Origin: Clarkia xantiana subsp. parviflora
Taxonomy: Eukaryota > Streptophyta > Magnoliopsida > Myrtales > Onagraceae
Assembly: GCA_036873135.1 (NCBI GenBank)
Contig: JAPTYO010000010.1
Coordinates: forward strand, 9,338,634-9,402,633
Length of the DNA: 64,000 bases
Direction of reading: 5' to 3'
Positions 1 through 13,220 of this stretch are shown here, in pieces. The translations under genes were made by a program, and so were the position numbers. The notes under the pieces were generated by a model, which worked only from the letters and a program-made list of their open reading frames with translations, was not told the DNA's origin and ran no database searches. How positions within the stretch are numbered: position 1 is the stretch's first letter; each line of letters begins with the position of its first letter.

Positions 1-383
1 AATATATAAATAAGCACGTAATTTTATTAAATATAATTTTCATAATTTAAAAATTATATTACAGAAAAATACAAGCGGTAAGTTAAAATTTTCAACTAAA
101 AGAATGAATATATATAAAAGACAACATAGAATTGACACATGCGTTACTAAAATTCTATAGATGTTCGGTCAAATTCTTAATATGAATTTTTAAGCATTAT
201 ATATAAATTAAATATTCACATTTTAAAAAATACGAACATTAACAAACCAGTGAATATCAGTTACTCGTCGATTGTTATATCTTGATTCACTGTCGTTAGC
301 AAATTCATATTTATGCACATTAATCAGATACATATTAGTATTGATTAAATGTGAAGCCCTCATTTGTTTTTACTGATTTTAAT

Positions 384-385
<2 letters not shown>

Positions 386-462
<77 letters not shown>
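386..462. repeat. (TA)n microsatellite
   Basis: This is an uninterrupted TA dinucleotide run of about 77 bp. The flanking 1-700 stretch is AT-rich and I see no gene in it. Confidence 0.95.
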
Positions 463-467
<5 letters not shown>

Positions 468-815
468 AAAATATATTGTATATCATCCTAAAAATATTTT
501 ATATATAGTTTTAATGATATGATGCAAATATTAGGTACTTTGAAAGTTTTACATATGTTACAATTAAGTCCACCCTAGTAATAAAAAAAATAAAAGTATG
601 GTGGTCTAAGAACATAGTAGAAAAACCCGAGATTTAGGTTAATTCTGAAACAAAACTCCAAAATTTAGGGTGAAAGTACATACTTTCTGAAACAATAGGC
701 TGAGAATAGAAAATGTAAGAATAGATGGTGGCGCACCGGTTTTGGGCTGGGTCAGGTGCGAATTAACCTAGCCATGGTTCGTTCAATGGAGTGAGCAAGG
801 TCTCAGTCTTCATAA

Positions 816-823
816 ATTCGCGC
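816..823 (+). promoter_or_regulatory. Candidate E2F site upstream of the p31comet gene
   Basis: The octamer ATTCGCGC fits the E2F consensus WTTSSCGC and lies 45 bp before the start codon at 868. A CT-rich leader at about 837-856 separates the two. E2F control would suit a spindle-checkpoint gene expressed in dividing cells, but a match this short can occur by chance. Confidence 0.35.
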
Positions 824-867
824 CCTTTCAAATTCCTCTCTCTCTCTCTCTCTCTGCTGGCTAGACG

Positions 868-2461
868 ATGGAATCTTCAGAGATAGAGACTACGGCGGAA
901 TCGATTGGCAGTTCCGTTATGTATCACATCATCAATGAAATCCTAGGGTTTCTTCTGTATATGCACCAGCAGATCCCTTCGTGAGTCGTCTCTTCCAATT
1001 GTTCTTCCCTCAGTTCCTCAATTCATATCTGTTAGCATTCGATTATATTTCAACCATAGTATAGAGAAATCAAAAGTTTCCATTTTCGTGGCCATTGAGG
1101 TCTTACTATGCTGTACTGCAGAACTTTGCAGGATATTAGTCTCGAATTCGATATGCTGAAGAGTGAATATGAGGAATTGGTATGTCAAATTTGAGGAATA
1201 GTTTGCATTTTGGCTTCTTTTGATTTGTCCCTGAGCTAGCTTAGCTGTAGGGTGTGGAGATCACGAAAACTGATCTGAAGGCATCGATGAGGAGAAAGCA
1301 TAACAGTACTAGAAGAGAGATTAAGCAGGGCATTAGGAGAGTGGAGAAGTTGATGAACACGGTTTCCAGCATCCGAGCTGCGCTGCAACAAGTCATCAGC
1401 GAAAACCCCGACATCCCCGGAGTAGTTTTGGTACTTGGAAGTAGTCCTATCAGGCCCCAGTTTGTGTATGAATTGAGCTTTTTGCATGGAAAAATATCCC
1501 CAAGAGGAGTAGTAGATTACACAAAATGCAGGGTAGCTGAAGTTCTCTGTAGAAAGGTAAATTTATTGGCTTTCGGAATGGACTTAACTAAGCTTTCCCT
1601 GATGCCTAGCTAACTCTTTGAATGTAACAGGCTATTCGGATGCTCATCTCGAAGGGAGCGGGTTCCAGTTCGTATCCAGGTAGGTGATTGATTTATCATG
1701 CTTTTTTGGAATCCAGATCTAGTTAAGGTGAATTTGATGCATCTGCAATAACGTTTGCTCTGTAATAGGTTCTACTAAGTTGTTTATCCTGGTCAAAGCT
1801 CCTCCGTCTTTTAATGAGCCTCTACATTTTCTTCCAAAGCGCGATTTCAGACACAGTAAGAAGGTATACTGATTCCATATTCGACCTTGTTCTTCGTTTT
1901 CTGTTGTGGTACTGGAAAATGTCTTAGGTAAAGCACTTTCAGGAGTTCTGTTTTATCCCTTTGCAGTTTATGTAGTAGTAGTTTCTTTACAACAAAACAA
2001 AATGATTATACTAAAGAACGACTTCAAAATCGATAGCTTAACTGATTAAGATAAATATACGTAAATTGCTTAGATGTGTCGATAGTTTGTTAAGCAAATG
2101 ATTATGCAGATATATTCATTTGCCTATTGCATGCCTTTCTGGGTTTTACCTTTCAGCATGAATTGTAATGAATGTCTCTCCTGATTTTCGCAGATTATTC
2201 CGTTTGGATTACGATTTAAATGCCAAAAGCAAGATTACGAGATTGATCCATCCCAATGTGACTATACTTCCAGCTCAAAGGATATTACAGCAGATGATTT
2301 AATTTGGTACTGATGCTTGAAGTCTTTTATTTGAAACACATGAACCTCCTATATTATATATCCTTAGTAGGCTCCAAAATCGATTTTTCTTCTACGTTAA
2401 CAGGTTTCAATGTCGGCATGTCATCAAGGGCTTAGCGTCTAAACCCGAACCAGAAGAATAG
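868..2461 (+). CDS. MAD2L1BP: MAD2L1-binding protein (p31comet) homologue
   Basis: There are seven exons: 868-980, 1122-1179, 1251-1556, 1631-1679, 1769-1863, 2194-2306 and 2404-2461. All joins use GT-AG borders and the frame stays open, giving 263 aa. The family has a HORMA-like fold, binds closed MAD2 and works with the AAA ATPase TRIP13/PCH2 to disassemble checkpoint complexes; in rice it also acts in meiosis. The match to the animal protein is spread along the length: an N-terminal helix ending LLYMHQQIP, the central GVVLVLG strand followed by FVYELSFL (animal RVLILLG and EFYELDLS), and the C-terminal DLIWFQC (animal DYIWFQA), then a short acidic tail ending PEPEE. The start is the first ATG after a CT-rich leader and is in frame with the first helix. 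The gene converges with the TT8-like gene. The family call is firm; function in this plant is inferred. Confidence 0.85.
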
Positions 2462-2687
2462 CATCTCTTTAGAGTTCTTCACTGGTCCTTGAGTAAGGTC
2501 AGTGTTATTAAACACATGTTGTAATCTCATTTTGTTTACTAATACATTATGAGGCATGCTCCTACAGTACAAGCACTTCTTCTATGTTAGATTACACTTA
2601 CTGCTCAATTACCCTAAAACAATCACTCACTTTAACTTTAACACTACATACAAGGTGCTAGAATTTCTGGTTGGTTCCTTTTAAGAG

Positions 2688-5600
2688 TCAGTCAGTATGG
2701 GGTATAAGCTGTTGCATTGCTCTTTTCACTTCAACAATGCTTGGTTTTCTCCCATTGACATGCTCCTTCACCTACAAATTCAGCAATTAAATGATCAAAT
2801 TGCGGATTATGTAGTAATTAATGAGATAAACTGCTATCTAATGATAGTGTAATGTACCTTAGCTCTAAGTTCAGCTACAAAGAACCCGTTGCTCATCGAG
2901 GACTGGACCGATGTGGTCTCAATCTTAACCTCACGAAGCATCTGCATCACATCGAGCAGTAACCCTTCTCTATGCGGACACTGGATCTCCAATAGAGCGT
3001 CGCTTTCTATAATGGACACTTGAATGCTCGTCTCGAGTTCTGCCGGAACTGTCGGTGGTGGCGGCAGTGAAGGCGGCGGTGGTGGTGATTCAACGGCCTT
3101 TGGCTTTCCACTCACACTACCTTCCACGATCCTCATTTTTCGCTTATCAGATCCGCTAGGTGGGGCTGAGCGGGCCCGCTCAATGGCAGTGACTCCGCTC
3201 CTCTGCTCCTTGGAGCTGCTTGTCTTCTGTGGGTCGCTCAGCCTCGACCTCTGGTCGACCTCTATCTGTCTGTTCCGAGCTTCGAGGTCTTGTATCTTTT
3301 TTCGAAGTTGCTTCAGGTACTCGATCGTATCCCCGAGTATGGAGGCCTGTTGGAGATAATTAGGGTTTTTTCTCTATAATAATTTGATTTTTCTTTCTCG
3401 ATAATATATGGCATGAATAACCCGACTTCGATTATAATATAGTGACATGATTGAATCGATTACAAATCTTATAATATTAAATTCAAATGCTCGAGTGACT
3501 AGGCGAAAACACTATTAAAGTGCTTCCAATCGCTCAAGCGTTTAAATTTAAGTTTTTAAACATTGAAGTCGGATTAGTTATGCCCTTCTATTATACTCGG
3601 AGTCGGACTAGTCATGCCATATATCATCGTCAAGTTACTATTGAAATAAATTATTACCTTATCCATCTTGGTTACAAAAGGGACCAATGACCTCAAAATG
3701 ATGAACCTCTCATTGAGCTTCTCGCGCCGCCGCCTCTCGGCGAGCACGTGATTCGCGCTAAGCTCGTCCTGAGCCGTGCTTTTGCGTATTCGTGTGGGGC
3801 CCTCGTCTTCCCGGGACTTGGGCGAGGCTTGATCGCGGTACTTGTTGTGCAAGAAAGGGACACTGAATAAGATGTATTTGAGTAGCCATTGAGAGGTCCC
3901 ATCGGTCGGGACATGGCAGAGGTGGTCGGCTCGGGTGGTCCACACTGAGAAGGCGGATTGAGACGAGTACGAGACGTAGGTCGAAGATGGCTCGACCCAC
4001 CGGGTAGGTTGTGTGTTAAGGATGGTGGATACGGTTTGGGAGTAGTGGGTGTCCTCTTGTGATAACTCATCCAACGGTGGTGCTACTGCGAGAATTTAAT
4101 TTAATAATAAATAGTTATGATATAATAATGACCTAAATATTATTATGATAAATAAATAATAAGCAAATAAATAAGTCATTACTTTTTCCTTTTTTTAATT
4201 TATTTTTTAATTCTAGGATTACTTAACCTTTTCCCACAAAAACATCATAATTTAATTGATTGGATTTTTGTGGTTAATCAGCAAAACCTCATTGCTTACT
4301 CTATATTCTATTCAATTAATGGGTAAAGCACGCACCAACAGAGGCGCGTGAATCGGATCTTACCGTATCACGTGGGGAATTCAGTCAGGACAAAACTGTA
4401 GAATCTAGCGACATTAGTGGAGCGGTAACTTTTTTGTTTTTCATTATTTAACCTTTTGCCTTCTTATGGAAAACTGTGTAGTTGCTGCATGGCTGGCATG
4501 GTATCTTATAAAGCAAAATTATTATTAGTAGATTATAAATATTTGTTATTCTTTTTCTGTTAGCTAGTAAAGGAAATATATATTATCATATATATGTATC
4601 CATGGCCCATAAAGACAGAAGATTTGGTATTTACTATAGAGTTAGTCCATGCATGAGATGTGACATGGTTACATATTGTATAAGAAAATTGAAAAATGAT
4701 TTAGTACCTGAAGGAGGTGGGGTTTGAAGGTTAGCTCTCAGGCTAGAGTCTTGAGCCATTTGCCACCTCCGATTGGACTCGGCTCTGAACGACTCGACTT
4801 GACGCTGATGATCTGTCAGGTCATTAATCCCAGTTGGCTGGGTGACTGCGAGCATGGGAAAATCCGAGTCTAGATTGTTTGACCCATCATCAGGGGACCC
4901 TAACCGAATGTCCTCTGACATTTCGAGCTGCATAAGCTCACTAGGCTCAACCGTTGGTCCTACAACTGGGTTCTGGCTATGGCTGTGACTAGCTGCTCGA
5001 TCAGCTGTCTCAGCCTCAGAGTCGGAATCCCCCTCCTCTTCATCTTCATCTTCATCGTCGTCTTCTTCGTCCTCGCCTTCCCCTTGGGTAATATAAAGTG
5101 GCCTAGGGGGGACATAAAAGGTAGAAGGGGCGGTCGGAGAGTGGAATTGAGGTGGATGGTTCGTCGGGTGTGGGTGGTCCGATGAGGTGGCAGGGTTAGA
5201 GGTGGAGTGCTCGGAGAGAGCCGGCTTGGGCGGGTGCGGCGGATTGTGGTCCACGAAGAAGGTCTTGACGTGGGTTATTAAACCTATGTCTTCGGGTAAC
5301 TGAAAAATTAACGGTTTTCAACTAATTACACCTCGATCTCATCATTATAATATATAAACATATACCGAGTCGTAAAAATGTATGAAAATAACATTTTGTA
5401 ACACGACTCATAGAATTATGAATGCACCCTAGCTAGGAGTCAATTATTCACCTTGTGATAAAAAGGTTAAGTTGAGAAAAAATGGTCATAGCAAGATAGT
5501 GACAAATTCTAAATAAACAGGATTAGTAAGGTAGCCATCAATAATTAAGTGATAATTACCCTTTCTGTAGTACCCAGTTCAACAACGCCATCTAGAAGAG

Positions 5601-8600
5601 GGATACACACCACTGTCTGCAATTAATTAACATTATAAATCCCAAGTCAATACAAAGCACAGATCTTTAGAAAAACTAATTAATGAAGCTTCCGTGATTG
5701 TACAAGAAGGTCAAAGTTGATTAATTTTATGTTTGTAAATAATTAATTAATTATAATTACCTGGATACGTGCGCTCTGAAATATATGGTGATGCCGCAAC
5801 CAAGAAGGGAAGATAGAGTGTCGCAATCCAAAGAAAAAACCCTAAGTTAGTTTAAATGCACTGAACCAATCATATATATCTTCTCATTAAATGGCACCCA
5901 CATGCATATACGATATACATACATATTATTACTTCGATGCTACCTAATATGATTCCAAGTCCGAATTTTAAGGTTCGAGAAAATACGAACGTGAGAAGAT
6001 ATAAATGTACTATTATATATATATATGGACGCGAACAAGAATATATATATATTATTTTTGCCCCAACAAGAATATATAATTAGGTGTTACATTATGTCTG
6101 TTCCAAATTGACTATTGGGTGTTGGGTTAAATTGACCGAGCCTAGGCTCGATCCGCAGTTTGGGTCCGATTCAGTCCATGGATCGAGCCATAGATGGATC
6201 CGTTTAGTCAATGTCGACTCGAAAATTGAACGGATGTGCCAAATAATAACATTTTCAAAATATATGACAAAAAAGTTATTATATCGTTTAATACATGACC
6301 CAATCACCCAACTTATGTATATATATACCATCAGACGCATTAGCCGGCCAAAATATATTAGGTGTTACATTATGTTGTTCCACATTTTCTCCGGAATATT
6401 TAACTTGTTTCTGCTAATCTATCATTAATTAGTTAACAAATTGGTTTAGCATGGCGTGCGGGTTTTTCTGTATACAATAATATATATATAATATAAACGT
6501 AGAGAGAATCTAGCAAGCTATTAGTGAGAATTGATTACACGAGGACTTTCAACATACACTTTAGGTTAATCTTTTCAAGTTAATGATTTTTTAATTATGA
6601 TACGGTATATTATATGCTTTTAGGGTTTACCTTTAAAAAACACATGAGTTTGACAACTAACGAGGTTTGTGCGGGACTGTTTCTTTATTTCAGCTCTGAT
6701 TATTATTATTATATAGTAGTTATATATTTAATTATATTTTCAGAGTAAAAATCAAACTTATTACATTAGCTACTTAATTAATTACCTTGGCTAAGATAGC
6801 TCGGGAAAATGTCTTGCTATCGACTTCAGCTGCTCCTGTAAGCCAAACGTGCTGTCTCCTTGCATATGCCCTTCCTGGTAATCTGTATATATATATATAT
6901 AAGCACTCTTTTATTAATATATTTATCATTCAGTACATTAAACAGTTGGTTGAAAGAAAATCCCATAGCTGAATAAATTTCATAATTGACATTTAATTCA
7001 TATCATGTGATTACTTTATTATTACAAAACATTAAATAATCAGCAAAAAAAATAAATAATTAAAAATAATAAATCAGAGAGGTCTTGAAAATGCCAAAAA
7101 GATAATCATACAATTGCCCTATGAACTTTTGGTGATGCGTAATTTGACCTTAAAAGTAGTATTTTTTTTCTCAATTTAACCCTTTAAAATCTCATATTTA
7201 ACCTTCTAATGTTTTTATTTCTAAATTAGTTTTTTTAGGGTATCATGTCAATTATCATAGAGAGAAAAATGGTGAAATTGCAAGATAAAGTATGGTTTCC
7301 CTCTCTCTCCTTTCTCTCTTAGGTGCAAGCAAAATAAGCTTTAAGCTCATTAATGTCTCTCCTTCAGTTGAAGTAGCTAGGGAGAGAGAAAGAGAGAGAC
7401 TAGGCTTAATAATAAGTTCTTGCTGCAAAACTTTTAGACAATATGGGTTTCCACTATTGCCAAAGAATGAGAGAGCAGCTTCCATTGTCAGTAAAAAACA
7501 TCATTTGAGATGAATATTTTCAACTACCATATTTATTCTCCTTCATTCACTTCCAATCTCACCCATAAACCCTAATTTTTCATAATATCGACTGATCGAT
7601 GATGTTATTGATTAATTACGGATACCTCGAAACGAGCAATATCATTGACATGCTTACTAGCTACACAATTCTTAAATTTACTTAAACTATAACTAAGAAA
7701 TTTACCATTTTTTTTCCAAACTGTTATCGTGTCTATGATAAATGTGGAAGGTGTATAGCCTATTTTTACAGAGGGGTTAATAAATGCTGATTCAATTGAC
7801 AGGAAACTGTCCTAACAGTTTCTTCCATTTAACCAACCACCAACTGAGCAATGGAGAAGGTGTGGCTGTTAGGGCCAGCATTTATTTTACCCATCTTCTT
7901 TTGGTAAACATTGAATTCTGTGAGTTCCTCATTGTTTAATGCCTCAACTAATCCACTCACACATTTAGATTCTAAGGAGAAGTAATGTTATGTTTGTCGC
8001 TAAGAATCAATCTCAGGATCATTTTCTTTACTTATTTTAATTAAATTAAACAAACCCATTTTAATTTATTAAATAAACTCAATTCTTAAGCAGTTAAATC
8101 AGACACATCGTGATTTCTGTAAAAAATATTTTTTCTTTTAAAATCTGATTCATTCACTCTTATCTAGCAGCTGTAAAATAGAGTTTAAATAAACTCGATT
8201 TCATTTTAGCCAACCCTTTTACTATACTGATCATTAGGGTAGAGTATACTAATATTGGAAAGAAGCATCAAAGCTAGGTGACAAAGAGTGTAGAACCAAA
8301 AGAGATGACCTTTTAACTTACAAAGCTGTGTGGCCTCCCAATGGCCTTGACTTTTATAAGCTTTGCTTATCGTTTTACTGAGAAAATATGGATTCAAGGC
8401 TATAGTAAAATTTGAACTTACCCTACTCCAGGAGGAAATGAGAAAGAGACACACATCAGATAGAACCACTCGGTCTCGGTTAAGTCTTCGGGTGAAAGTG
8501 ATGCACAGGGCCGCCTAGCTGGCTGGTTCGTCTCTCCCGCTGATAGCGACTCGTAAAGCTCTCGAAGCTGTTGGCTTCTCTGAAGCGAAGCCTCCTCGGC

Positions 8601-9098
8601 AGTGACTTCCATGGGATTCACCGTTTTTCGCGTCTTGATTGGCCCGTTGTAGTATCCGTCTCCCCATACTAAGATCCTAATTGAATACATAACAAAAACC
8701 CAAGTAATTAGAACTGATCAGTAGCTAATTCAATTCAAAATACACAAATTAAAGTCCTAGTGTAGTAGTATTCCAATTTTGATATAGTTAAACGCGTCTT
8801 AACTGAATCAGTGCACACGTTATTATACATAGTTTAACATATTCTCTTAAACTGATGTTTTTGAACAATGTTTCACTTGTTTGTGAGTGAGATTGAAGTT
8901 TTTACATTTTCAATAGAAAAAAACTTCCCCTAAGAAATTTGAGTAAAAAATTGAAGAAATGGAGGATACATATATATAGGCATGTATGTATTACCCTTGT
9001 TGAGGACAGATTTGCCAGAAGAGGCTATAACTCCACTTGACGGATTGGACGGCGGCCTGTAACATGGTCTGGAGGCGGCTACTTGGCGGTGCAGCCAT
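2688..9098 (-). CDS. TT8: TT8/bHLH42-type bHLH transcription factor (subgroup IIIf)
   Basis: There are nine exons on the minus strand: 8995-9098, 8422-8676, 6786-6882, 5761-5775 (15 nt), 5560-5616, 4708-5299, 3658-4085, 2858-3346 and 2688-2771. They make 706 aa with all phases consistent. The N-terminal MYB-interacting bHLH-MYC_N domain covers about residues 10-195, with ILVWGDGYYNG, LTETEWFYLMC and LPGRAYARR. A very acidic spacer lies near 250-273 and IRLGSPDD follows it. The bHLH (about 485-535) has NHVLAERRRREKLNERF, where H486, E490 and R494 are the E-box-contacting set. A C-terminal ACT-like dimerisation region starts near 620. TT8 proteins join R2R3-MYB and WD40 partners (MBW complex) to switch on late flavonoid genes for proanthocyanidin and anthocyanin. 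The spacer motifs KPALSEHST and RLGSPDD favour TT8 over GL3/EGL3. It is longer than Arabidopsis TT8 (about 518 aa), mainly in the acidic spacer. No breaks were found. Confidence 0.92.
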
Positions 9099-9922
9099 GG
9101 CTGCCACCTCTTGTTTGGAAAATCTACCAGTGAATTACTTCTATCCTAATCGTTTATGTTTGGTACAAAATAAGGAAAAAAAGGCTTTGAATTGGGGAGA
9201 AGGGAGGATATGTAAAGATCAGAGGTTCCAAATAAGGGAAGCCATTGTTGGAGCTAGAAATCAAAGGCAGGCCCTTTATTCAACTGATGATTGTAGAGAG
9301 AGAAAGAGAGAGACTTGCAGGTGGTGATGAAAGATGGAGGAATGGGGAGGACAAAAGGTAGATGACGATGATGATGACTTTGAGGAAACTGGGATTTTTC
9401 TCTGGAGAAATGCTTCTTGACATTGAAGGGTTGTTAGCAATGGAGAGAAAGAGAGAGAGTGGTTAGGGTTTATTTTTAAGTTTAGAGAGAGATGATTGTG
9501 TTATGTCGTGAGTTTGACTTTGTAGGTTTTGACTGGCAGATGACACGATGGCGGGGAGTGCGCGTATGGGAGTTTTGTTAGTTGGATTGGATGACTTCAC
9601 TCACCTGCACGTCTCTCGTCTCTTATTTCCTTACCATACTAATAATAGTCTTATAAAATGAATCGTCTTCTTGTCTTTCTTAATTTTATACACTGATCTA
9701 CAATACCCGAGAATGATGTTGTTTTTATCACGATCCGATCACGCATATAACGACTTTATAACATTCTCATGACGACAACGTACGCAATTCGATGTATCAT
9801 ATATATGTAGTATACGGTTATTATTATTAGAAATATACTTTATGAACCTTAACTATCGAACTGCAACTTTCAAAAATATTAATTAAATTTATTACTATTA
9901 TTATTTGAAATATCAACTATTT
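9099..9922. other. Upstream region of the TT8-like gene
   Basis: This holds the 5' leader and promoter side of the minus-strand TT8-like gene. GA runs near 9294-9312 and 9443-9460 read as CT-rich tracts on the coding strand and are probably leader. I could not fix a TATA box or a MYB/bHLH element with confidence, and I saw no other gene here. Confidence 0.4.
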
Positions 9923-10243
9923 AGAATGTGATTTATAATATAGATCAGTCTCATATGACTCGATTCACCTAGTTAAGAGGTTCGTCCTGGCCTAAGTCCG
10001 TACCAGACAGGCAAACCTGGTCATCTAGTATATGAGACCATATTTAGGACGAGTGATGACTTGGATGAGCCCCATGACTCCACTTTATTGATCCAAACTC
10101 TAAATCAGTTGTGACACGTTTAAACAAGTTAGGGGGCTCGCCTTGATACAAACTCATACAAGACATGGTCTCTAATACCAGGTGACCAAGTTTGGCACTT
10201 GGATAGGGCGAATCCCCTAATTAGTGATTTACAAGTGACACTC
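9923..10243. repeat. Degenerate inverted-repeat element
   Basis: The ends are imperfect inverted repeats (GAATGTGATTTATAA on the left; AGTGTCACTTGTAA read from the right). The interior shares phrases with the element at 37078-37403, including a CACCTAGTT-like start, 'gggctcgccttga' and a pattern of internal half-palindromes. It is probably an old member of the same MITE family. Confidence 0.45.
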
Positions 10244-10799
10244 AAGTTGAGACTCTAGAAAATAATAAAGCTAAAAAACATTCATAAATATTACAACTCG
10301 ATATTTTTTTATTTTTTATTTTTTAATTATGATCTAACTGAGACTCCTAAAATATTATTCATTTATTATTAATTTATATTTTATTATACAGAGAGGAGAA
10401 GAGCAATAAGTAAGAACATTTGATCATCAACGAGGAAACAAAAAAGTATCGGGGAGTTCTTTCTCGCTCTGACTGTAGAAGAGAGAATTAGGTGGCGAAG
10501 ACTGGAAGTTGGAGATGAACTGTGGGCGAGAGATACGGGCGCAATTAATTATTAGGTAATTGTTATATATTGTCATAATTGAAGCTAGGTGCTAATTATT
10601 TAATTATCTAGAAACTTCATAAGCTTGGAATATATATATCCGTGGAATGGGAAACAATATGAATAGATAATATTTTTATATAAATTAAGAACATATTTTT
10701 TTATAAGTAGAAAGGAAAAACAACAAAGTAATCAACTGTTTCAAGTCCATATAAATTATTATTTTGAAAAAAGATGTATAATATTCAAGATTATTCTTA

Positions 10800-11725
10800 A
10801 ACTACTTTTATATATATATAATATAATTGAGATGCATATTTGGTAGATAGCTTAGGTTTTTGCCATGTCACCAACAAGTATTTTAATTGGTTAGTAATTG
10901 TTTTGTAACTTCTTCATATGTTACACATATCTATCTTTCATTCAATTATTTAATCTCATATTTTTTTCTACATATATATTAGTTAATCTTGATCTGTATA
11001 CTAATTCACATTTTTCATATTCATATTCTAATAATTTTTGTAAGCTTTAATTTATCTAATAAAAATAATTTGTGTATTTAGTTAAAATAGTGTTAAAAAC
11101 TAGGTTATCAATTGGAACGACACTACTAGCCCATTCATTTCATTGGCAAAAAAAAAAAAAAACTAGGGTATCAATTTGCAAAAATGTAAAATTTTAATTT
11201 AACAAAAGAGTTCTTAAGAATAAAATGTTGCATTGTCTCTTTAAATTTGAATATTTATAAGAAAATTTTCATTCATGTTTACTTTCATTAAAATTTAATA
11301 TAATTAGATTATATTAATATTTTTGCAAAAAAATAAAATAAAATACCCTTACATAACTTATTTTAAAGCACTTTCATGATCCTTTGTTTATTATTTCTCA
11401 TATTATATTTATTAACCATGTATTTCTCTTTAATTTGTCCAAAAATACTAAAGGATTGCAAGTATATATGAAAATTATATAAGTATGTTGATTTGTGATT
11501 CACTCAGTTGTGAATTAGTTATGAAGCATAAATTGCAACATATTTTTTAATTATTAATATTATACGTTCTTTAATTATTTTAAACCAGGTAACCTAAAGT
11601 GAACAATGCTCAGTTTGTTAGTAATAACAATTCGGAATATAATGAATTACTTTATTGTCTGATTTCAACTATTTAAACATTAAAAATAATAAAAGTGAAC
11701 CCGCGCAATGCGCGGACAAATATAT
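10800..11725 (+). mobile_element. Possible degenerate Helitron
   Basis: A GC-only hairpin (CCGCGC, loop AAT, GCGCGG; 11701-11715) stands alone in AT-rich DNA and resembles the terminal hairpins at 15493 and 16862. No clean CTRR end follows. The left border near 10805 (TATATATATAATATAATT) only resembles Helitron 5' ends. Nothing coding is visible. Confidence 0.3.
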
Positions 11726-13220
11726 AATAAACAAATAATTTATAATATAGTGATTGCAGCCACACTTCCTTGAAAATGGTAGGTTGTAGCTAGCTCGGTG
11801 TCATTGTAAATAAGGACTTTTGACATTTGTAATAGAATGAAGTCAAACATATTAAATGAATAGGTAAAATAATTACAATTTTCTTAGCTTAATTGTCAAT
11901 TTGAGTTAAGTAGTTGAAGAAATTGTTTACTGTTTTTTTTATATATATAATTTACTAATTTAAGTTTCGTTAATTGATAAACATTAGGTCCATCAAATAT
12001 GAATAAAATGATCACATGACTTGCATTTAACTAAAAAAATCAAAAAAATAACCTAAAATTGTGAAATTGCCATACAGAAAAGTTATCATTTGAATGCTTC
12101 TTACGTTAGGATGAATCTTTATCATTTCAGTCATATTAATACTTATGAATGACTATAGTTTGTTATTTTAGGTCTATTTTCCTAGTTATTTTTGTCACAT
12201 GCAAGTCAGGTGACCATTTCCTTTCAAACTAGATATAATACTTGACAAAATTAGCATTGTATCCACGGTAAAAACTTGAACTTATAATTGTAAAAGCAAA
12301 AGCTTCAACTAACAATTTTTTTATGAATTCCTAATCTGCTCGATTAAAATAGATAATGACACATGGATTATGAATTTTGAGATTAACTTAAAATCAATTC
12401 TAGAGTTTCCATCTCAAATGCGTACTATTGTTCGTGATACAATCGACAATTATGAGTTTTAAAACGTATCAGAAGAATTCGTATTATTAAATAAAATCAT
12501 AAAATTGTAAATCTAGAAATACATTTATTTCATTTAATTTATTATAATATTATATACTCTTAAATATCGCAATTAAATAATCATAATATTTTACGATACT
12601 CTGATTTATAAACAAATTTTTTAATGTAAAATTAGTCTTGAATAACTTTCTAATAACATAATTTCATTTATTGTAACTTATGTATACTGTTATAAGAAAT
12701 TAATCATTAATAAGATCATACATTATTTTGATGTATTATTTAAAAAAAAAAAATCCACATTGAATACGAATGAAAATAACAACTTATATATATATATACA
12801 TAACACACTATCTATTAGTATATATATTATTGGTGGCGGCCGGTATGAAAGAGAAAGAGAGGGAGACAGCCACCTATATTTCCTCACCGGAAAATCAAAA
12901 TAACAAATATATTTGCATGTTTTGTAATTGAACTCAAAATCCTATATATCACGTGATATCATTAATCATGATTCTTCTGAGTTCTGAAAAGTTTGGAATC
13001 ATTTGTCACCACACACACCACCACTTCTTCTCAAGATCTCATTTAATTTGTTTGTTATATATATAATATATAATATAGCTTATAGAGTTGGAATTTCTCT
13101 ATCATCACCAGATTGATCCTATATTATATACATTGCGTTTGTTTAGCCACGACTCATTATGAAATTAACATAAAGACATCATCGTATGTGTATGGTGGAG
13201 GTGAGTCAAGTTTTCAAGTA
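11726..13220. other. AT-rich intergenic DNA
   Basis: No gene, RNA gene or bounded element was recognised here. Only short TA-rich runs are present. Confidence 0.5.

Noticed and set aside
3024..3359. 111-codon plus frame
   Set aside because: Antisense to the TT8-like exon 8, whose phase and homology are clear.
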